NCBI GenBank assembly: GCA_964609085.1
Contig: CAZSRZ010000046.1
Location: forward strand, 1-39,083
Length of the DNA stretch: 39,083 bases
Source: JANPLG01 sp964609085
GTDB taxonomy: Bacteria; Armatimonadota; SYMT01
Direction of reading: 5' to 3'
Shown here: positions 8,858-16,431 of the stretch, in pieces
Position numbering within the stretch: the stretch's first letter is position 1
Layout of the letters: every line of letters begins with the position of its first letter
Notes under the pieces: model-generated
What the model was told of the DNA's origin: nothing
The model's input: the letters and a program-made list of their open reading frames with translations, nothing else
Databases searched by the model: none
Position numbers and translations under genes: made by a program

Positions 8858-8875
8858 AATTAACCGAGGTCAATT
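8858..8875. promoter_or_regulatory. candidate operator for the DtxR-type regulator
   Basis: An 18-bp imperfect palindrome. On the minus strand it reads AATTGACC-TC-GGTTAATT, seven of eight positions per arm pairing. It is 64 bases upstream of the regulator's start and begins inside the predicted -10 box, the usual position for a repressor of this class. DtxR/MntR-family sites are AT-rich palindromes of about this length. Binding is an inference. Confidence 0.6.
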
Positions 8876-8901
8876 ATGGTTGCGTCTCTTGGAAAAATCA
8901 A
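8873..8901 (-). promoter_or_regulatory. sigma70-type promoter of the metal-uptake operon
   Basis: On the minus strand, TTGATT (8901-8896) and CATAAT (8878-8873) are separated by exactly 17 bases. Transcription would start near 8866, in the middle of the palindrome at 8858-8875. It is the clearest promoter seen in the window and sits in an unusually AT-rich pocket. Confidence 0.65.
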
Positions 8902-8948
8902 GCCGCATGCGAGCACCGATGAGATCCAGTGGCAGCCCGGCCGCGGGC

Positions 8949-9506
8949 TCAAGTCCCGAGTTGCTCGCGAGGAAGTCGCAGCAGGAACTCTGGGGCATCC
9001 TCGCCGGGGACGAGGACTGTCTTCAATGGGCGGAAACCGGCCCGGCGGTAGGCACGGATGGCAGCCGCGTTCGCCACGTCCGGCCCGATGACGCACGCGG
9101 GGGCTTCCGGCCAGCGCGGGAAGCCGATCTCCGCCAGAAATCGCCGCAGCAGGGGCGCACCGAGACCGCGGTGGATCAGGTCCGGCTCGCCGATGAAGAG
9201 GTCTACGCCGATCGCCGGTTCCTCTAGACCCAGGGCTGCGGCGTAGTCGGGGTGATCGTCGATCAGATAGACCTGGATGTAGCCAATCTCCCGGTGGCCG
9301 AGAAGGATCAGGAACGGAAGTGTGGGGTTCGTGCCGTTGATCCGCTCGGCGTACTTGAGAACCACTTCTTCAAGTGAGAACGCCTCTTTCCACCACTTGA
9401 AGACATGCGGCTGATGCAGCCAGGCGTGAAGGCGCGGCAAGTCGGCCGCGATCATCGGTCGGAAACTAAGGTCTGCCGAATCCGGGACAACTTCCTCGCC
9501 GATCAC
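8949..9506 (-). CDS. GNAT acetyltransferase resembling aminoglycoside 6'-N-acetyltransferases
   Basis: A 185-residue acetyl-CoA-dependent acetyltransferase. It shows the layout of the AAC(6')/siderophore-acetylase branch: an N-terminal LHAWLHQPHVFKWWKE segment (about 28-43), IGYIQVYLIDDH (about 73-84), then the acetyl-CoA loop region GEPDLIHRGLGAPLLRRF (about 105-122) and a final NAAAIRAYRRAGFRPL (about 147-162). These match the corresponding blocks of AAC(6')-Ib in order. The GTG start overlaps the DUF1501 stop in a GTGA, so the two are probably co-translated. Whether it acts on aminoglycosides, an iron-chelator precursor or another amine cannot be told; a resistance role is not demonstrated. 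Confidence 0.82.
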   Translation of the reverse strand: MIGEEVVPDSADLSFRPMIAADLPRLHAWLHQPHVFKWWKEAFSLEEVVLKYAERINGTNPTLPFLILLGHREIGYIQVYLIDDHPDYAAALGLEEPAIGVDLFIGEPDLIHRGLGAPLLRRFLAEIGFPRWPEAPACVIGPDVANAAAIRAYRRAGFRPLKTVLVPGEDAPEFLLRLPREQLGT

Positions 9507-10867
9507 ACCAGTTCGCGAATCAACTGGTAGCCCGGATCCAGGATCGGCACGGGCCGGTTGATCAGATCATGGTGGATCTGTGCCGGATTGATTCCGAGTA
9601 CGTGGTAGACGGTAGCCAGCACGTCCTGCGGGGTGTAGGGGCTGTCCGCGGGGTACTCGCCGAGAGCATTGGTGGCGCCGACCGCCTGACCCATGCGCAG
9701 CCCGCCACCCGCCATCGCCACGCTCATCGCCTGGCCCCAGTGATCCCGGCCCGGCAGACCGGTCTGCCCCGGCACCCCCGTTGTATTGAGCTTCGGCGTG
9801 CGCCCGAACTCGCCCATCACGACCACCAGGACGTGGTCCAGCATCCCGCGGTCGGACAGGTCCCCGACGAGGCCCGCGACCGCCTGGTCCATGCGTTCGG
9901 CCGGGCCCTTCACGACGCCGGCGATGTTGTCGTGCATGTCCCATCCGCCAAAATTGACGGTGACGAACGTGACGCCACGCTCCACCAATCGCCGCGCCAT
10001 CAGCGCGTAGCGACCCCATTGGTGATCGCCGTAGCGCTCGACCATCGGCTTCGGCTCCAGGTCCAGATCAAACGCTTCTCGGACCGTGGGGCTCAGCAGG
10101 GTGTTGAACGCCTGCTGGGTGAAGACGTCCAGCCTTTCGACCTGTCTGCTCCGCTCGACGACGCCGCAGACGTTGTCGAATCGCTTCAGGAGGTCGGCGC
10201 GACGTGTGAGGCGGCTTCGGTCTCCGGCCTGCTTGAACATCGTCGGCGTGCCGGGCTTGTCACCGTCGCCGCCCGCGCTGTAGGGAAAGAAGGGGTCGAA
10301 CTGCGCTCCCAGGTAGTTGGCACCGTGGTAGCCGGGGCTGATGCCGACGGAGTGGATGTTCGGCACCCCGACGTAGGCGGGCAGCGACGGGTTGTTCGCG
10401 CCACGGGACAGGGCAACATAGCTGCCGGCGGACGGGAACCGGGGGGTGGTGTCCGCACCCGTGGCACCCCAGCGGCCGGTGAGCATGACGTGGGCGCCGG
10501 CGAAGTGGTCGCCGTTGTCGTGATGTACGGACCGGACGAACGCCATCTTGTCCGCCAGCTTCGCCTGGCGGGCCATCAGTTCGCTCAGTCGGATCCCGCT
10601 GACGTTCGTCTCGATGGCCTTGTAGGCACCGCGGTACTCGGCCGGAGCGTCGGGCTTTGGGTCGTAGGTTTCGTGCTGCGGAGGACCGCCGTCCAGCCAG
10701 ACGACGATGCAAGCAGTCTGTTTTTTGGGAGCTGCGCTCGCTGACCGCATCCGGAGCAGATCAGCGAGACTGAGGGCGCCCAGTCCCAGGAAGCCCGCCT
10801 GCAGGACGGAGCGTCGCGTCGCGCCTGCGCAATTGGTGCTGGCTGAGCCGCCACCGATGGTCAACAT
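9503..10867 (-). CDS. DUF1501 family protein (sulfatase-like fold, twin-arginine leader)
   Basis: A 454-residue protein of the DUF1501 family, abundant in Planctomycetota, Verrucomicrobiota and Armatimonadota and related in fold to alkaline phosphatases and sulfatases. The ATG at 10867 is chosen over an upstream TTG (10882) because GAGGGGG lies five bases before it. The leader carries Arg-Arg followed by a hydrophobic run (RRSVLQAGFLGLGALSLADLL). Family blocks include IVVWLDGGPPQHETYDPKPDAP near residue 55, the SVHHDNGDHFAGAHVMLTGR region, GGWDMHDN and VVVMGEFGRTPKLN. These hold likely metal-binding Asp and His residues. The physiological substrate is not known. It overlaps the downstream acetyltransferase gene by four bases. 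Confidence 0.9.
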   Translation of the reverse strand: MLTIGGGSASTNCAGATRRSVLQAGFLGLGALSLADLLRMRSASAAPKKQTACIVVWLDGGPPQHETYDPKPDAPAEYRGAYKAIETNVSGIRLSELMARQAKLADKMAFVRSVHHDNGDHFAGAHVMLTGRWGATGADTTPRFPSAGSYVALSRGANNPSLPAYVGVPNIHSVGISPGYHGANYLGAQFDPFFPYSAGGDGDKPGTPTMFKQAGDRSRLTRRADLLKRFDNVCGVVERSRQVERLDVFTQQAFNTLLSPTVREAFDLDLEPKPMVERYGDHQWGRYALMARRLVERGVTFVTVNFGGWDMHDNIAGVVKGPAERMDQAVAGLVGDLSDRGMLDHVLVVVMGEFGRTPKLNTTGVPGQTGLPGRDHWGQAMSVAMAGGGLRMGQAVGATNALGEYPADSPYTPQDVLATVYHVLGINPAQIHHDLINRPVPILDPGYQLIRELV

Positions 10868-10985
10868 CTCGTACCCCCTCAAACCGCAACCCCTCTTTGG
10901 ATGCTGCTTGAGGCGCGCGGTTGCACGCTGATTCAGCGCGGCACCGGCGCGTGGTCATCTCCCGCTGACGCCGGTCTCATCGACG

Positions 10986-11567
10986 TTACCTCGGGAAGTG
11001 CAGGGGTTTGCCAAAGGGTCCCGTGTAGCTTGCCGGCTTCTGGGTCAGTGCTCCGAGAAGCGCACAGATCCGGGCGGCGGCGGCCTCGTCGGTGCCGGGT
11101 AGCGCGAGAATGGGATGCTGACCACCCTCGGCATCGACGGCAAAAACGACGCTGCGCCCATCCCACCCCTGCGTCTCATAGGCACCGCGGAGGCAGGTGA
11201 CCTCCGACAGGGGAATCGCCTGTCCGTCGGTCCCGTGCTGACTGGAGCGCATGATCCCCTGGGTGGAGTCGAGCAAGAGCAGCATCTCCTGCCGGAGGCG
11301 CCCGGGCAAGTAGGCGGCCACCAGGAAGCCGATGGGAGCTGCGAGCCAGACAGCGGGGTGCCACCACCCGCCAACGATGGCTGCAAGGCTGACAAGCACC
11401 CCCGCAGCCTGGGTCGTACGGCGCGTTCTGAGCAGGGCCGCGGCGCTGGTGAGTACGACCGTACGCCGATCCCCACGGCGGAACTCGACCAGTCCCCCGA
11501 TGTCGACCGAATCGCTCCCGAGCGGGCATGTAGGGGAGTTGACGCCAGCCGTGTTGGGACCCTCCAT
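10986..11567 (-). CDS. membrane protein of unknown function
   Basis: A 193-residue protein not recognised. The ATG at 11567 has a GGAGG site eight bases upstream. Residues about 52-90 form two closely spaced hydrophobic segments (AAGVLVSLAAIVGGWW and WLAAPIGFLVAAYL). A cytoplasmic beta-rich region follows (MLLLLDSTQGIMRSSQ..., SVVFAVDAEGGQHPILALPG) that may be a PH-like domain; this is a guess from the strand pattern. The gene lies between corA and the DUF1501 gene on the same strand. Confidence 0.65.
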   Translation of the reverse strand: MEGPNTAGVNSPTCPLGSDSVDIGGLVEFRRGDRRTVVLTSAAALLRTRRTTQAAGVLVSLAAIVGGWWHPAVWLAAPIGFLVAAYLPGRLRQEMLLLLDSTQGIMRSSQHGTDGQAIPLSEVTCLRGAYETQGWDGRSVVFAVDAEGGQHPILALPGTDEAAAARICALLGALTQKPASYTGPFGKPLHFPR

Positions 11568-11640
11568 GGTGCAACCTCCACAGCAAGGGTGCCCGGTCCC
11601 GACCGCGCAGAAACGTGCTCGAGCCCCTGGCGTCGCCGCT

Positions 11641-12636
11641 TCACCAGAGGCCGAGCCGACGGGTCACCACCATGGAAAACCCGGAGAGCAGGAGCGCGAC
11701 CGCCGACACCACGGCAAACCCCAGCACTCCGAGGTTGTCCAGGGGAACGTGGGTGAAGTTCATCCCCCAGGCACCGAACACCGCGCCGAGGATGGCGACG
11801 CAGATCGCCACCACCGTCAGCCGCCTCATCGTCTCATTGAGCTGGTTGGAGACGATGCTGAGCTGGGCCTCCAGAGCGCCGGTCGCCATCTCCCGCTCGA
11901 GGTCGATCACGTCGAGGAGCCGCAGCACGTGGTCGTAGATGTCCTGAAAGTAGGGGTAGGTGGCCGCGGTGAAGAGGCTGATGTCCCGACGCAGGAGCCG
12001 GTTGAACACCTCGCGGAGCGGGTAGACCGCCTTCCGAAGCGTGTAGAGGCTGCGCTTGATCTGCAGCAGTTCCTCCGGGTCCAGTCGAGAGCGGCGCTGA
12101 AACATTCGGACCTCGAGCTCGTCCAGGCGCGTCTCGATCGCCTCAACCACCGGGAAGTAGGCGTCGATGATTTCGTCGACGATCCGGTGAACCAGGAAAC
12201 CTACGTCGCGCGTCGGCAGCTCCTGGACCTTCTCCCAACTCTGGGATGCCACCTCGAGGCACGGGATCGCCGTCTCGTGGCAGGTGACGACGAAGTTTCG
12301 TCCCACGAAGATGGCAAGCATTTCGGTCTCGAACTGGCCGGCTCGGTCATGCGGAGCCTCGAGAAGAATAAAGAGGTACTCCTGGTAGTCATCGATCTTG
12401 GGTCGCTGGCGGCGACTGAGCACGTCCTCCAGCGCGAGCTCATGGAAGCCGAATTCCTCCCGCAGCATCGCCATGGCGCCGGCATCCGGACCCAGGACAT
12501 CGACCCACAGAACGACTCCTTCTTCACGCCGGATCTCGCTGATCTCGACCGGATCGATCGGCCGGCAGGGCTGATCAGGGCGCGTGACACGCGCCGCGAC
12601 GTGCGCCTTGCTGGCCGGCAGAGCGATTGGGGGCAT
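11641..12636 (-). CDS. corA: CorA-family magnesium/cobalt channel
   Basis: A 331-residue CorA-type divalent cation channel of the inner membrane. The frame extends to 12789, but that would overlap the divergent DUF1080 gene; the ATG at 12636 has a GAGG site nine bases upstream and gives a normal CorA length. A cytoplasmic alpha/beta domain (VVLWVDVLGPDAGAM..., FHELALEDVLSRRQRPKIDDYQ) is followed by a long helical stalk and two C-terminal membrane helices. The selectivity signature GMN is present (AWGMNFTHVP) at the end of the first helix. The second helix ends in a basic tail. It is a pentameric channel in characterised members. Confidence 0.92.
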   Translation of the reverse strand: MPPIALPASKAHVAARVTRPDQPCRPIDPVEISEIRREEGVVLWVDVLGPDAGAMAMLREEFGFHELALEDVLSRRQRPKIDDYQEYLFILLEAPHDRAGQFETEMLAIFVGRNFVVTCHETAIPCLEVASQSWEKVQELPTRDVGFLVHRIVDEIIDAYFPVVEAIETRLDELEVRMFQRRSRLDPEELLQIKRSLYTLRKAVYPLREVFNRLLRRDISLFTAATYPYFQDIYDHVLRLLDVIDLEREMATGALEAQLSIVSNQLNETMRRLTVVAICVAILGAVFGAWGMNFTHVPLDNLGVLGFAVVSAVALLLSGFSMVVTRRLGLW

Positions 12637-12788
12637 TCTCGGGATCCTCACCGTGGGAGCGACACTCTCATACTCGTGATTCTCCCGCTTTCCGATCAGG
12701 TCGCGTCGACAAACATCGGTGCCCTCTCCGGGCCGAGCGTGATACTTTGGGCTGGAGTGCAACCACTCCGACGAGAGGAACCGCCGCA

Positions 12789-13643
12789 ATGCCGCTTCGC
12801 CAATCTGGCCCCCGCATCAAGATCATCGCCGCGCTGGCCGCTGCAGCGGCCATTTCGATCGCCGCGCAGGCACAGAAGAAGGACCTGGGTTACAAAGACA
12901 CGCCCCTGTTGCCCGGGGGCAAGTGGCATGTGCATGACGGAGACCGCCCCCAGCCGAAAATCGTGGACCCCGGGACAGGCAGCACTGCCGACGAACCCGG
13001 CCGCCCGCCGTCGGATGCCGTGGTGCTGTTTGACGGGAAGAGCCTGGCTGCCTGGCGTTCATCCAACGGGGGGCCCGCCGGGTGGAAGGTCGGGAATGGC
13101 TATTTTGAGGTCCCGGCTGCCGGAACCCCCGGCGGCGGACCGATTCAGACAGCGGCCGAATTCGGCTCGTGCCAGCTCCATGTGGAGTTTGCGACGCCGA
13201 AAGAAGTGAAGGGTGAGGGACAGGGCCGGGGCAACAGCGGCGTGTTTCTGTTCAACCGCTACGAGATCCAGGTGCTCGACTCGTTTGAGAATAAGACCTA
13301 CCCGGATGGGCAGGCTTCATCGATTTACGGACAGTACCCGCCGCTCGTGAACGCCTCGCGTCGACCGGGCGAATGGCAGGCGTACGACATCGTTTTCACC
13401 GCACCGCGATTTGAGGGCGACAAGCTGATTGCTCCCGCTTATGCGACGGTCCTCCACAACGGCGTCGTCGTCCACAACCACGTGGAAGTGCTGGGTCCGA
13501 TGTCACACCGGCAGTCGCCGAAGTACGTCCCCCACGGACCAAAGGGCCCGATCAGCCTGCAGGACCATTCGAATCCGATCCGGTACCGCAACATCTGGGT
13601 GCGTGAGTTGAAGGCGTACGACGAGGAAGGGACCCCGCCCTGA
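12789..13643 (+). CDS. secreted DUF1080 (3-keto-disaccharide hydrolase-like) protein
   Basis: A 284-residue exported protein of the DUF1080 family, a concanavalin-like beta-sandwich; some members hydrolyse 3-keto-glycosides. The ATG at 12789 is chosen over a longer frame from 12627 because GAGAGGAA lies just upstream and a clean signal peptide follows (IIAALAAAAAISIAAQAQ). The family hallmark AVVLFDGKSLAAWRSS occurs near residue 78. Further on are RGNSGVFLFNRYEIQVLDS and GEWQAYDIVFTAPRF, the conserved core. The terminal segment GPISLQDHSNPIRYRNIWVREL is also typical. It is followed after one base by a ceramidase-like gene, so both are probably co-transcribed and serve degradation of external material. 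Confidence 0.88.
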   Translation: MPLRQSGPRIKIIAALAAAAAISIAAQAQKKDLGYKDTPLLPGGKWHVHDGDRPQPKIVDPGTGSTADEPGRPPSDAVVLFDGKSLAAWRSSNGGPAGWKVGNGYFEVPAAGTPGGGPIQTAAEFGSCQLHVEFATPKEVKGEGQGRGNSGVFLFNRYEIQVLDSFENKTYPDGQASSIYGQYPPLVNASRRPGEWQAYDIVFTAPRFEGDKLIAPAYATVLHNGVVVHNHVEVLGPMSHRQSPKYVPHGPKGPISLQDHSNPIRYRNIWVRELKAYDEEGTPP

Positions 13644-13644
13644 C

Positions 13645-15090
13645 ATGTCGTCTCGCTGGGGACGGAGAGCCGCCCACGCCCTGCTGATCCTTGCGGCGGC
13701 TGGATCGCTGAACGCTGGCATGGGGATCGGGCGCGGACGGGCAGCCAGCCTGCGAGCGGGCGCAGCCACAGCCAACGTCACGCCGCGACTGGGGACCTCC
13801 ATCAACGGCGGGATGTCGGACGCTCGCGCCACCCACATTCATGACGAGCTGCGCGCGCGCTGCCTCGTGCTGGACGACGGTCGCACCCGACTGGCGATCG
13901 CGGTGGTCGATAGCTGCATGCTCCCTCGTGCGGTGACCGAAGAAGCGCGCCGCCTGATCAACGCCGAGACAGGCATCCCCTCCGGCAATGTGCTGATCTC
14001 CGCCACGCACAGTCACTCGTGCGGCACCAGCGCGGCGGTTTTTCAGAGTGAGCCGGAAGCGGACTACCCGCCCTTCGTCGCCAGGCGTATCGCCGACGCC
14101 GTACGGTGCGCCGCCAACAACCTGACCCCCGCTCGGGCAGGCTGGGGATCGGGGAGCGTGCCGGAAGAGGTGAACAACCGGCGCTGGCGGATGAAACCGG
14201 GCGCAATCCCGCCAAACCCATTCGGCGGCCAGGATCAGGTGCGAATGAATCCGCCGGTCGGCAGCCCTGACCTGCTGGAGCCGGCGGGCCCCACGGATCC
14301 CGAAGTGGGGGTTCTCGCCCTGACCCGGCCCGACGGCTCGCCCATCGCCATGCTGTCGAACTACTCGCTGCACTATGTGGGCGGCGTGGGCCCGGGTCAC
14401 GTCTCCGCAGACTACTACGGTGCCTTCGCTGCGGAAGTGGAGCGCCGGCTCGGCGTCGAGACGCAGGACCCGCCATTTGTCGCCATCATGAGCAACGGCA
14501 CCAGCGGCGACATCAACAACATCCGTTTTCGCGGACCTGTCATCACGCAGCCCCCGTACGGCCAGATCCGCAAGGTAGCTGGCCGCCTGGCTGCAGAGGC
14601 TGTGGAGGTGCACCGTCGGCTTGTGCCTGCTGTGGAGCCGCGGCTGGCCGCGGCATCGCGCACCATCCGGCTCCGCGTGCGCAAGCCCACGGCCGAAGAG
14701 GTGGAGCAGGCGCGGGCAATCCTGGCCGCGGCCGGTCCACCCCCTTACCGCACGCAGCGCGAGATCTACGCCCGCGAGACCGTACAACTTGCCGACTACC
14801 CGGTGGACGTACCCGTGATGCTGCAGGTGCTGAAGATCGGCGAGCTGGCAATCTGCGCCATTCCATGCGAAGTCTTCGTGGAGATCGGGCTGGAGCTAAA
14901 GCGCCGCAGCCCCTTTCGCTCAACCTTCACCCTGTCACTGGCCAACGGCTACAACGGTTATCTGCCCACACCCGAGCACCACGCCCTGGGGGGCTACGAG
15001 ACCTGGCGCGCAAAGTCGAGCTACCTCGAGGTGGACGCATCGCGAAAGATCACAGCCACGCTTCTGGAACTCCTGCAGGGGCTGAAGTAG
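13645..15090 (+). CDS. secreted neutral/alkaline ceramidase-like protein
   Basis: A 481-residue exported protein related to the neutral/alkaline non-lysosomal ceramidase N-terminal domain, a family widespread in Planctomycetota-type genomes, where the substrate is usually unknown. A signal peptide covers about residues 8-35. The core starts with LRAGAATANVTPRLGTSINGG. The zinc-site motif ATHSHSCG lies near residue 120 (His-x-His). Another candidate metal segment is SNYSLHYVGG near residue 237, and MSNGTSGDINN near 285 matches the family's active-site serine neighbourhood. The C-terminal immunoglobulin-like domain of true ceramidases is missing, as in most bacterial DUF-type relatives. It begins one base after the DUF1080 stop. 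Confidence 0.82.
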   Translation: MSSRWGRRAAHALLILAAAGSLNAGMGIGRGRAASLRAGAATANVTPRLGTSINGGMSDARATHIHDELRARCLVLDDGRTRLAIAVVDSCMLPRAVTEEARRLINAETGIPSGNVLISATHSHSCGTSAAVFQSEPEADYPPFVARRIADAVRCAANNLTPARAGWGSGSVPEEVNNRRWRMKPGAIPPNPFGGQDQVRMNPPVGSPDLLEPAGPTDPEVGVLALTRPDGSPIAMLSNYSLHYVGGVGPGHVSADYYGAFAAEVERRLGVETQDPPFVAIMSNGTSGDINNIRFRGPVITQPPYGQIRKVAGRLAAEAVEVHRRLVPAVEPRLAAASRTIRLRVRKPTAEEVEQARAILAAAGPPPYRTQREIYARETVQLADYPVDVPVMLQVLKIGELAICAIPCEVFVEIGLELKRRSPFRSTFTLSLANGYNGYLPTPEHHALGGYETWRAKSSYLEVDASRKITATLLELLQGLK

Positions 15091-15462
15091 GGCCGGCATC
15101 AGCGGAGCCGCGAGGCCCGCTACCCTGCCCAAAGCCCGAAGGGGAGCGAATGCCTCACTGCAAGCGTGAGGCGGAAGCGGCCCACCGCCTTGCCGCGAGA
15201 TCAGCGCCGCCATTGCCGGAGTTGCTGATTGGGACGGTTGATAGCCTGCATGGCGCCGCCGGGGAGGATGCTCGGCGCGCCGGCGACGTGGTCCTGCCAG
15301 CCAGCCGGCCGCGTATGTCGCCGGGCAGCACGGCCGTGACGCGCCACGACATCGCCGCCCTCACGCTGCACTCAGCTCGGCACCATGCTAGATTCAGCGG
15401 GCTGGTTCCCCGCGCGGCGCTTACCCTTGCGTCGCCTGCTTCCACCTCTGTGGAGTGCGTGC
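15091..15462. other. intergenic stretch without a supported gene
   Basis: 372 bases between the ceramidase-like and dehydrogenase genes. No frame here has a recognisable product. It contains a perfect hairpin with a 7-bp stem (GCCTCAC at 15152-15158, GTGAGGC at 15166-15172) that could mark the end of the preceding transcript but lacks a T-run. Confidence 0.5.
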
Positions 15463-16431
15463 ATGTCCGAGGCGTCCCTGACCGTACTGCTGGGTAGAGA
15501 TGACGCGGCTCTGGTTGACGCCGTCCGGGCGATCTCTCCTCGGATCCGGACGGTGTCGGCTCGGGAGTTGGAGCGAGCCCCGGAGCGGGTGACGGAGATT
15601 GAAGTTGCTTACGGAGGCCTCTCCCGCTCGCGGATTCAGGATGCCACGGCGCTCCGGTGGCTGCAGACTGGGGGCGCGGGCGTGAATGGGCTGTTAACCC
15701 CGGAGTTTCAGGCCCGGGGGATTCTGCTTACCAATGCCAGCGGCATCCACGCCGAGCCGATCACGGAGCATATGTTCGGGATGCTCCTCATGGTGACCCG
15801 CGCCCTCGGCGTCGCGTGGGACCAGCAAAAATCCGGGCGATGGAAGAGTGACACCGGGCCCGACTACGCCTCCCAGGTGAGCCTGCTGTCCGGCAGAACC
15901 CTCGGCATCCTCGGCGTGGGCGCTATCGGCGGGCACAGTGCGCGGGTAGGCCGCGCTTTCGGGATGCGAGTGATCGGCTGTCGGCGCAGCGGTGAACCGC
16001 ACCCAGACGTTGAGGTGATGCACACTGAGGCCGAGAAGCTCAAGTTCTTTGCTGCGGCGGACGTCGTGATGAACTCCCTCCCGCTGACGGAGCGCACACG
16101 CCACTTCATCGGGTCCGAGGCGTTTGCGGCCTTGCCCGACGGCGCCATCGTGATCAACACCGGTCGCGGCCCGACGATCGACACCGACGCGTTGGTGGCT
16201 GCGCTGGAATCGGGCCGCCTCGGGGCAGCCCTGCTGGACGTGACCGACCCGGAACCGCTGCCGGAGGGCCATCCGCTATGGACCATGGACCGCGTATTCA
16301 TCACGCCGCACTTCAGCGGATCGCACCCCGGATACTGGCGGCGAGCCGACGCCATCTTCCTGGAGAACCTGCGCCGCTTTCTCGACGGCGCACCGCTTCA
16401 CAATCTCGTCGACCAGGCGGAGGGATACTGA
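15463..16431 (+). CDS. D-isomer-specific 2-hydroxyacid dehydrogenase
   Basis: A 322-residue NAD(P)-dependent dehydrogenase of the D-2-hydroxyacid family. The ATG at 15463 is preferred to a frame start at 15385: GGAG lies eight bases upstream, and the family's N-terminal strand (LTVLLGRDD) then starts at once. The nucleotide loop is GVGAIGGHSARVGRAFG (about 151-167). The catalytic Arg is in NTGRGPTIDTDALV (about 235), the Glu in VTDPEPLPEGHPLW (about 264) and the His in FITPHFSGSHP (about 285). The missing first glycine-loop variant and the 'GSHPGYWRR' end resemble enzymes acting on glyoxylate or hydroxypyruvate-like acids, but the substrate is open. Its stop overlaps the next start by one base (TGATG). 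Confidence 0.9.
   Translation: MSEASLTVLLGRDDAALVDAVRAISPRIRTVSARELERAPERVTEIEVAYGGLSRSRIQDATALRWLQTGGAGVNGLLTPEFQARGILLTNASGIHAEPITEHMFGMLLMVTRALGVAWDQQKSGRWKSDTGPDYASQVSLLSGRTLGILGVGAIGGHSARVGRAFGMRVIGCRRSGEPHPDVEVMHTEAEKLKFFAAADVVMNSLPLTERTRHFIGSEAFAALPDGAIVINTGRGPTIDTDALVAALESGRLGAALLDVTDPEPLPEGHPLWTMDRVFITPHFSGSHPGYWRRADAIFLENLRRFLDGAPLHNLVDQAEGY

Noticed and set aside
12637..12788. divergent corA/DUF1080 promoter region
   Set aside because: Only scattered -10-like fragments with wrong spacing; no supported promoter.
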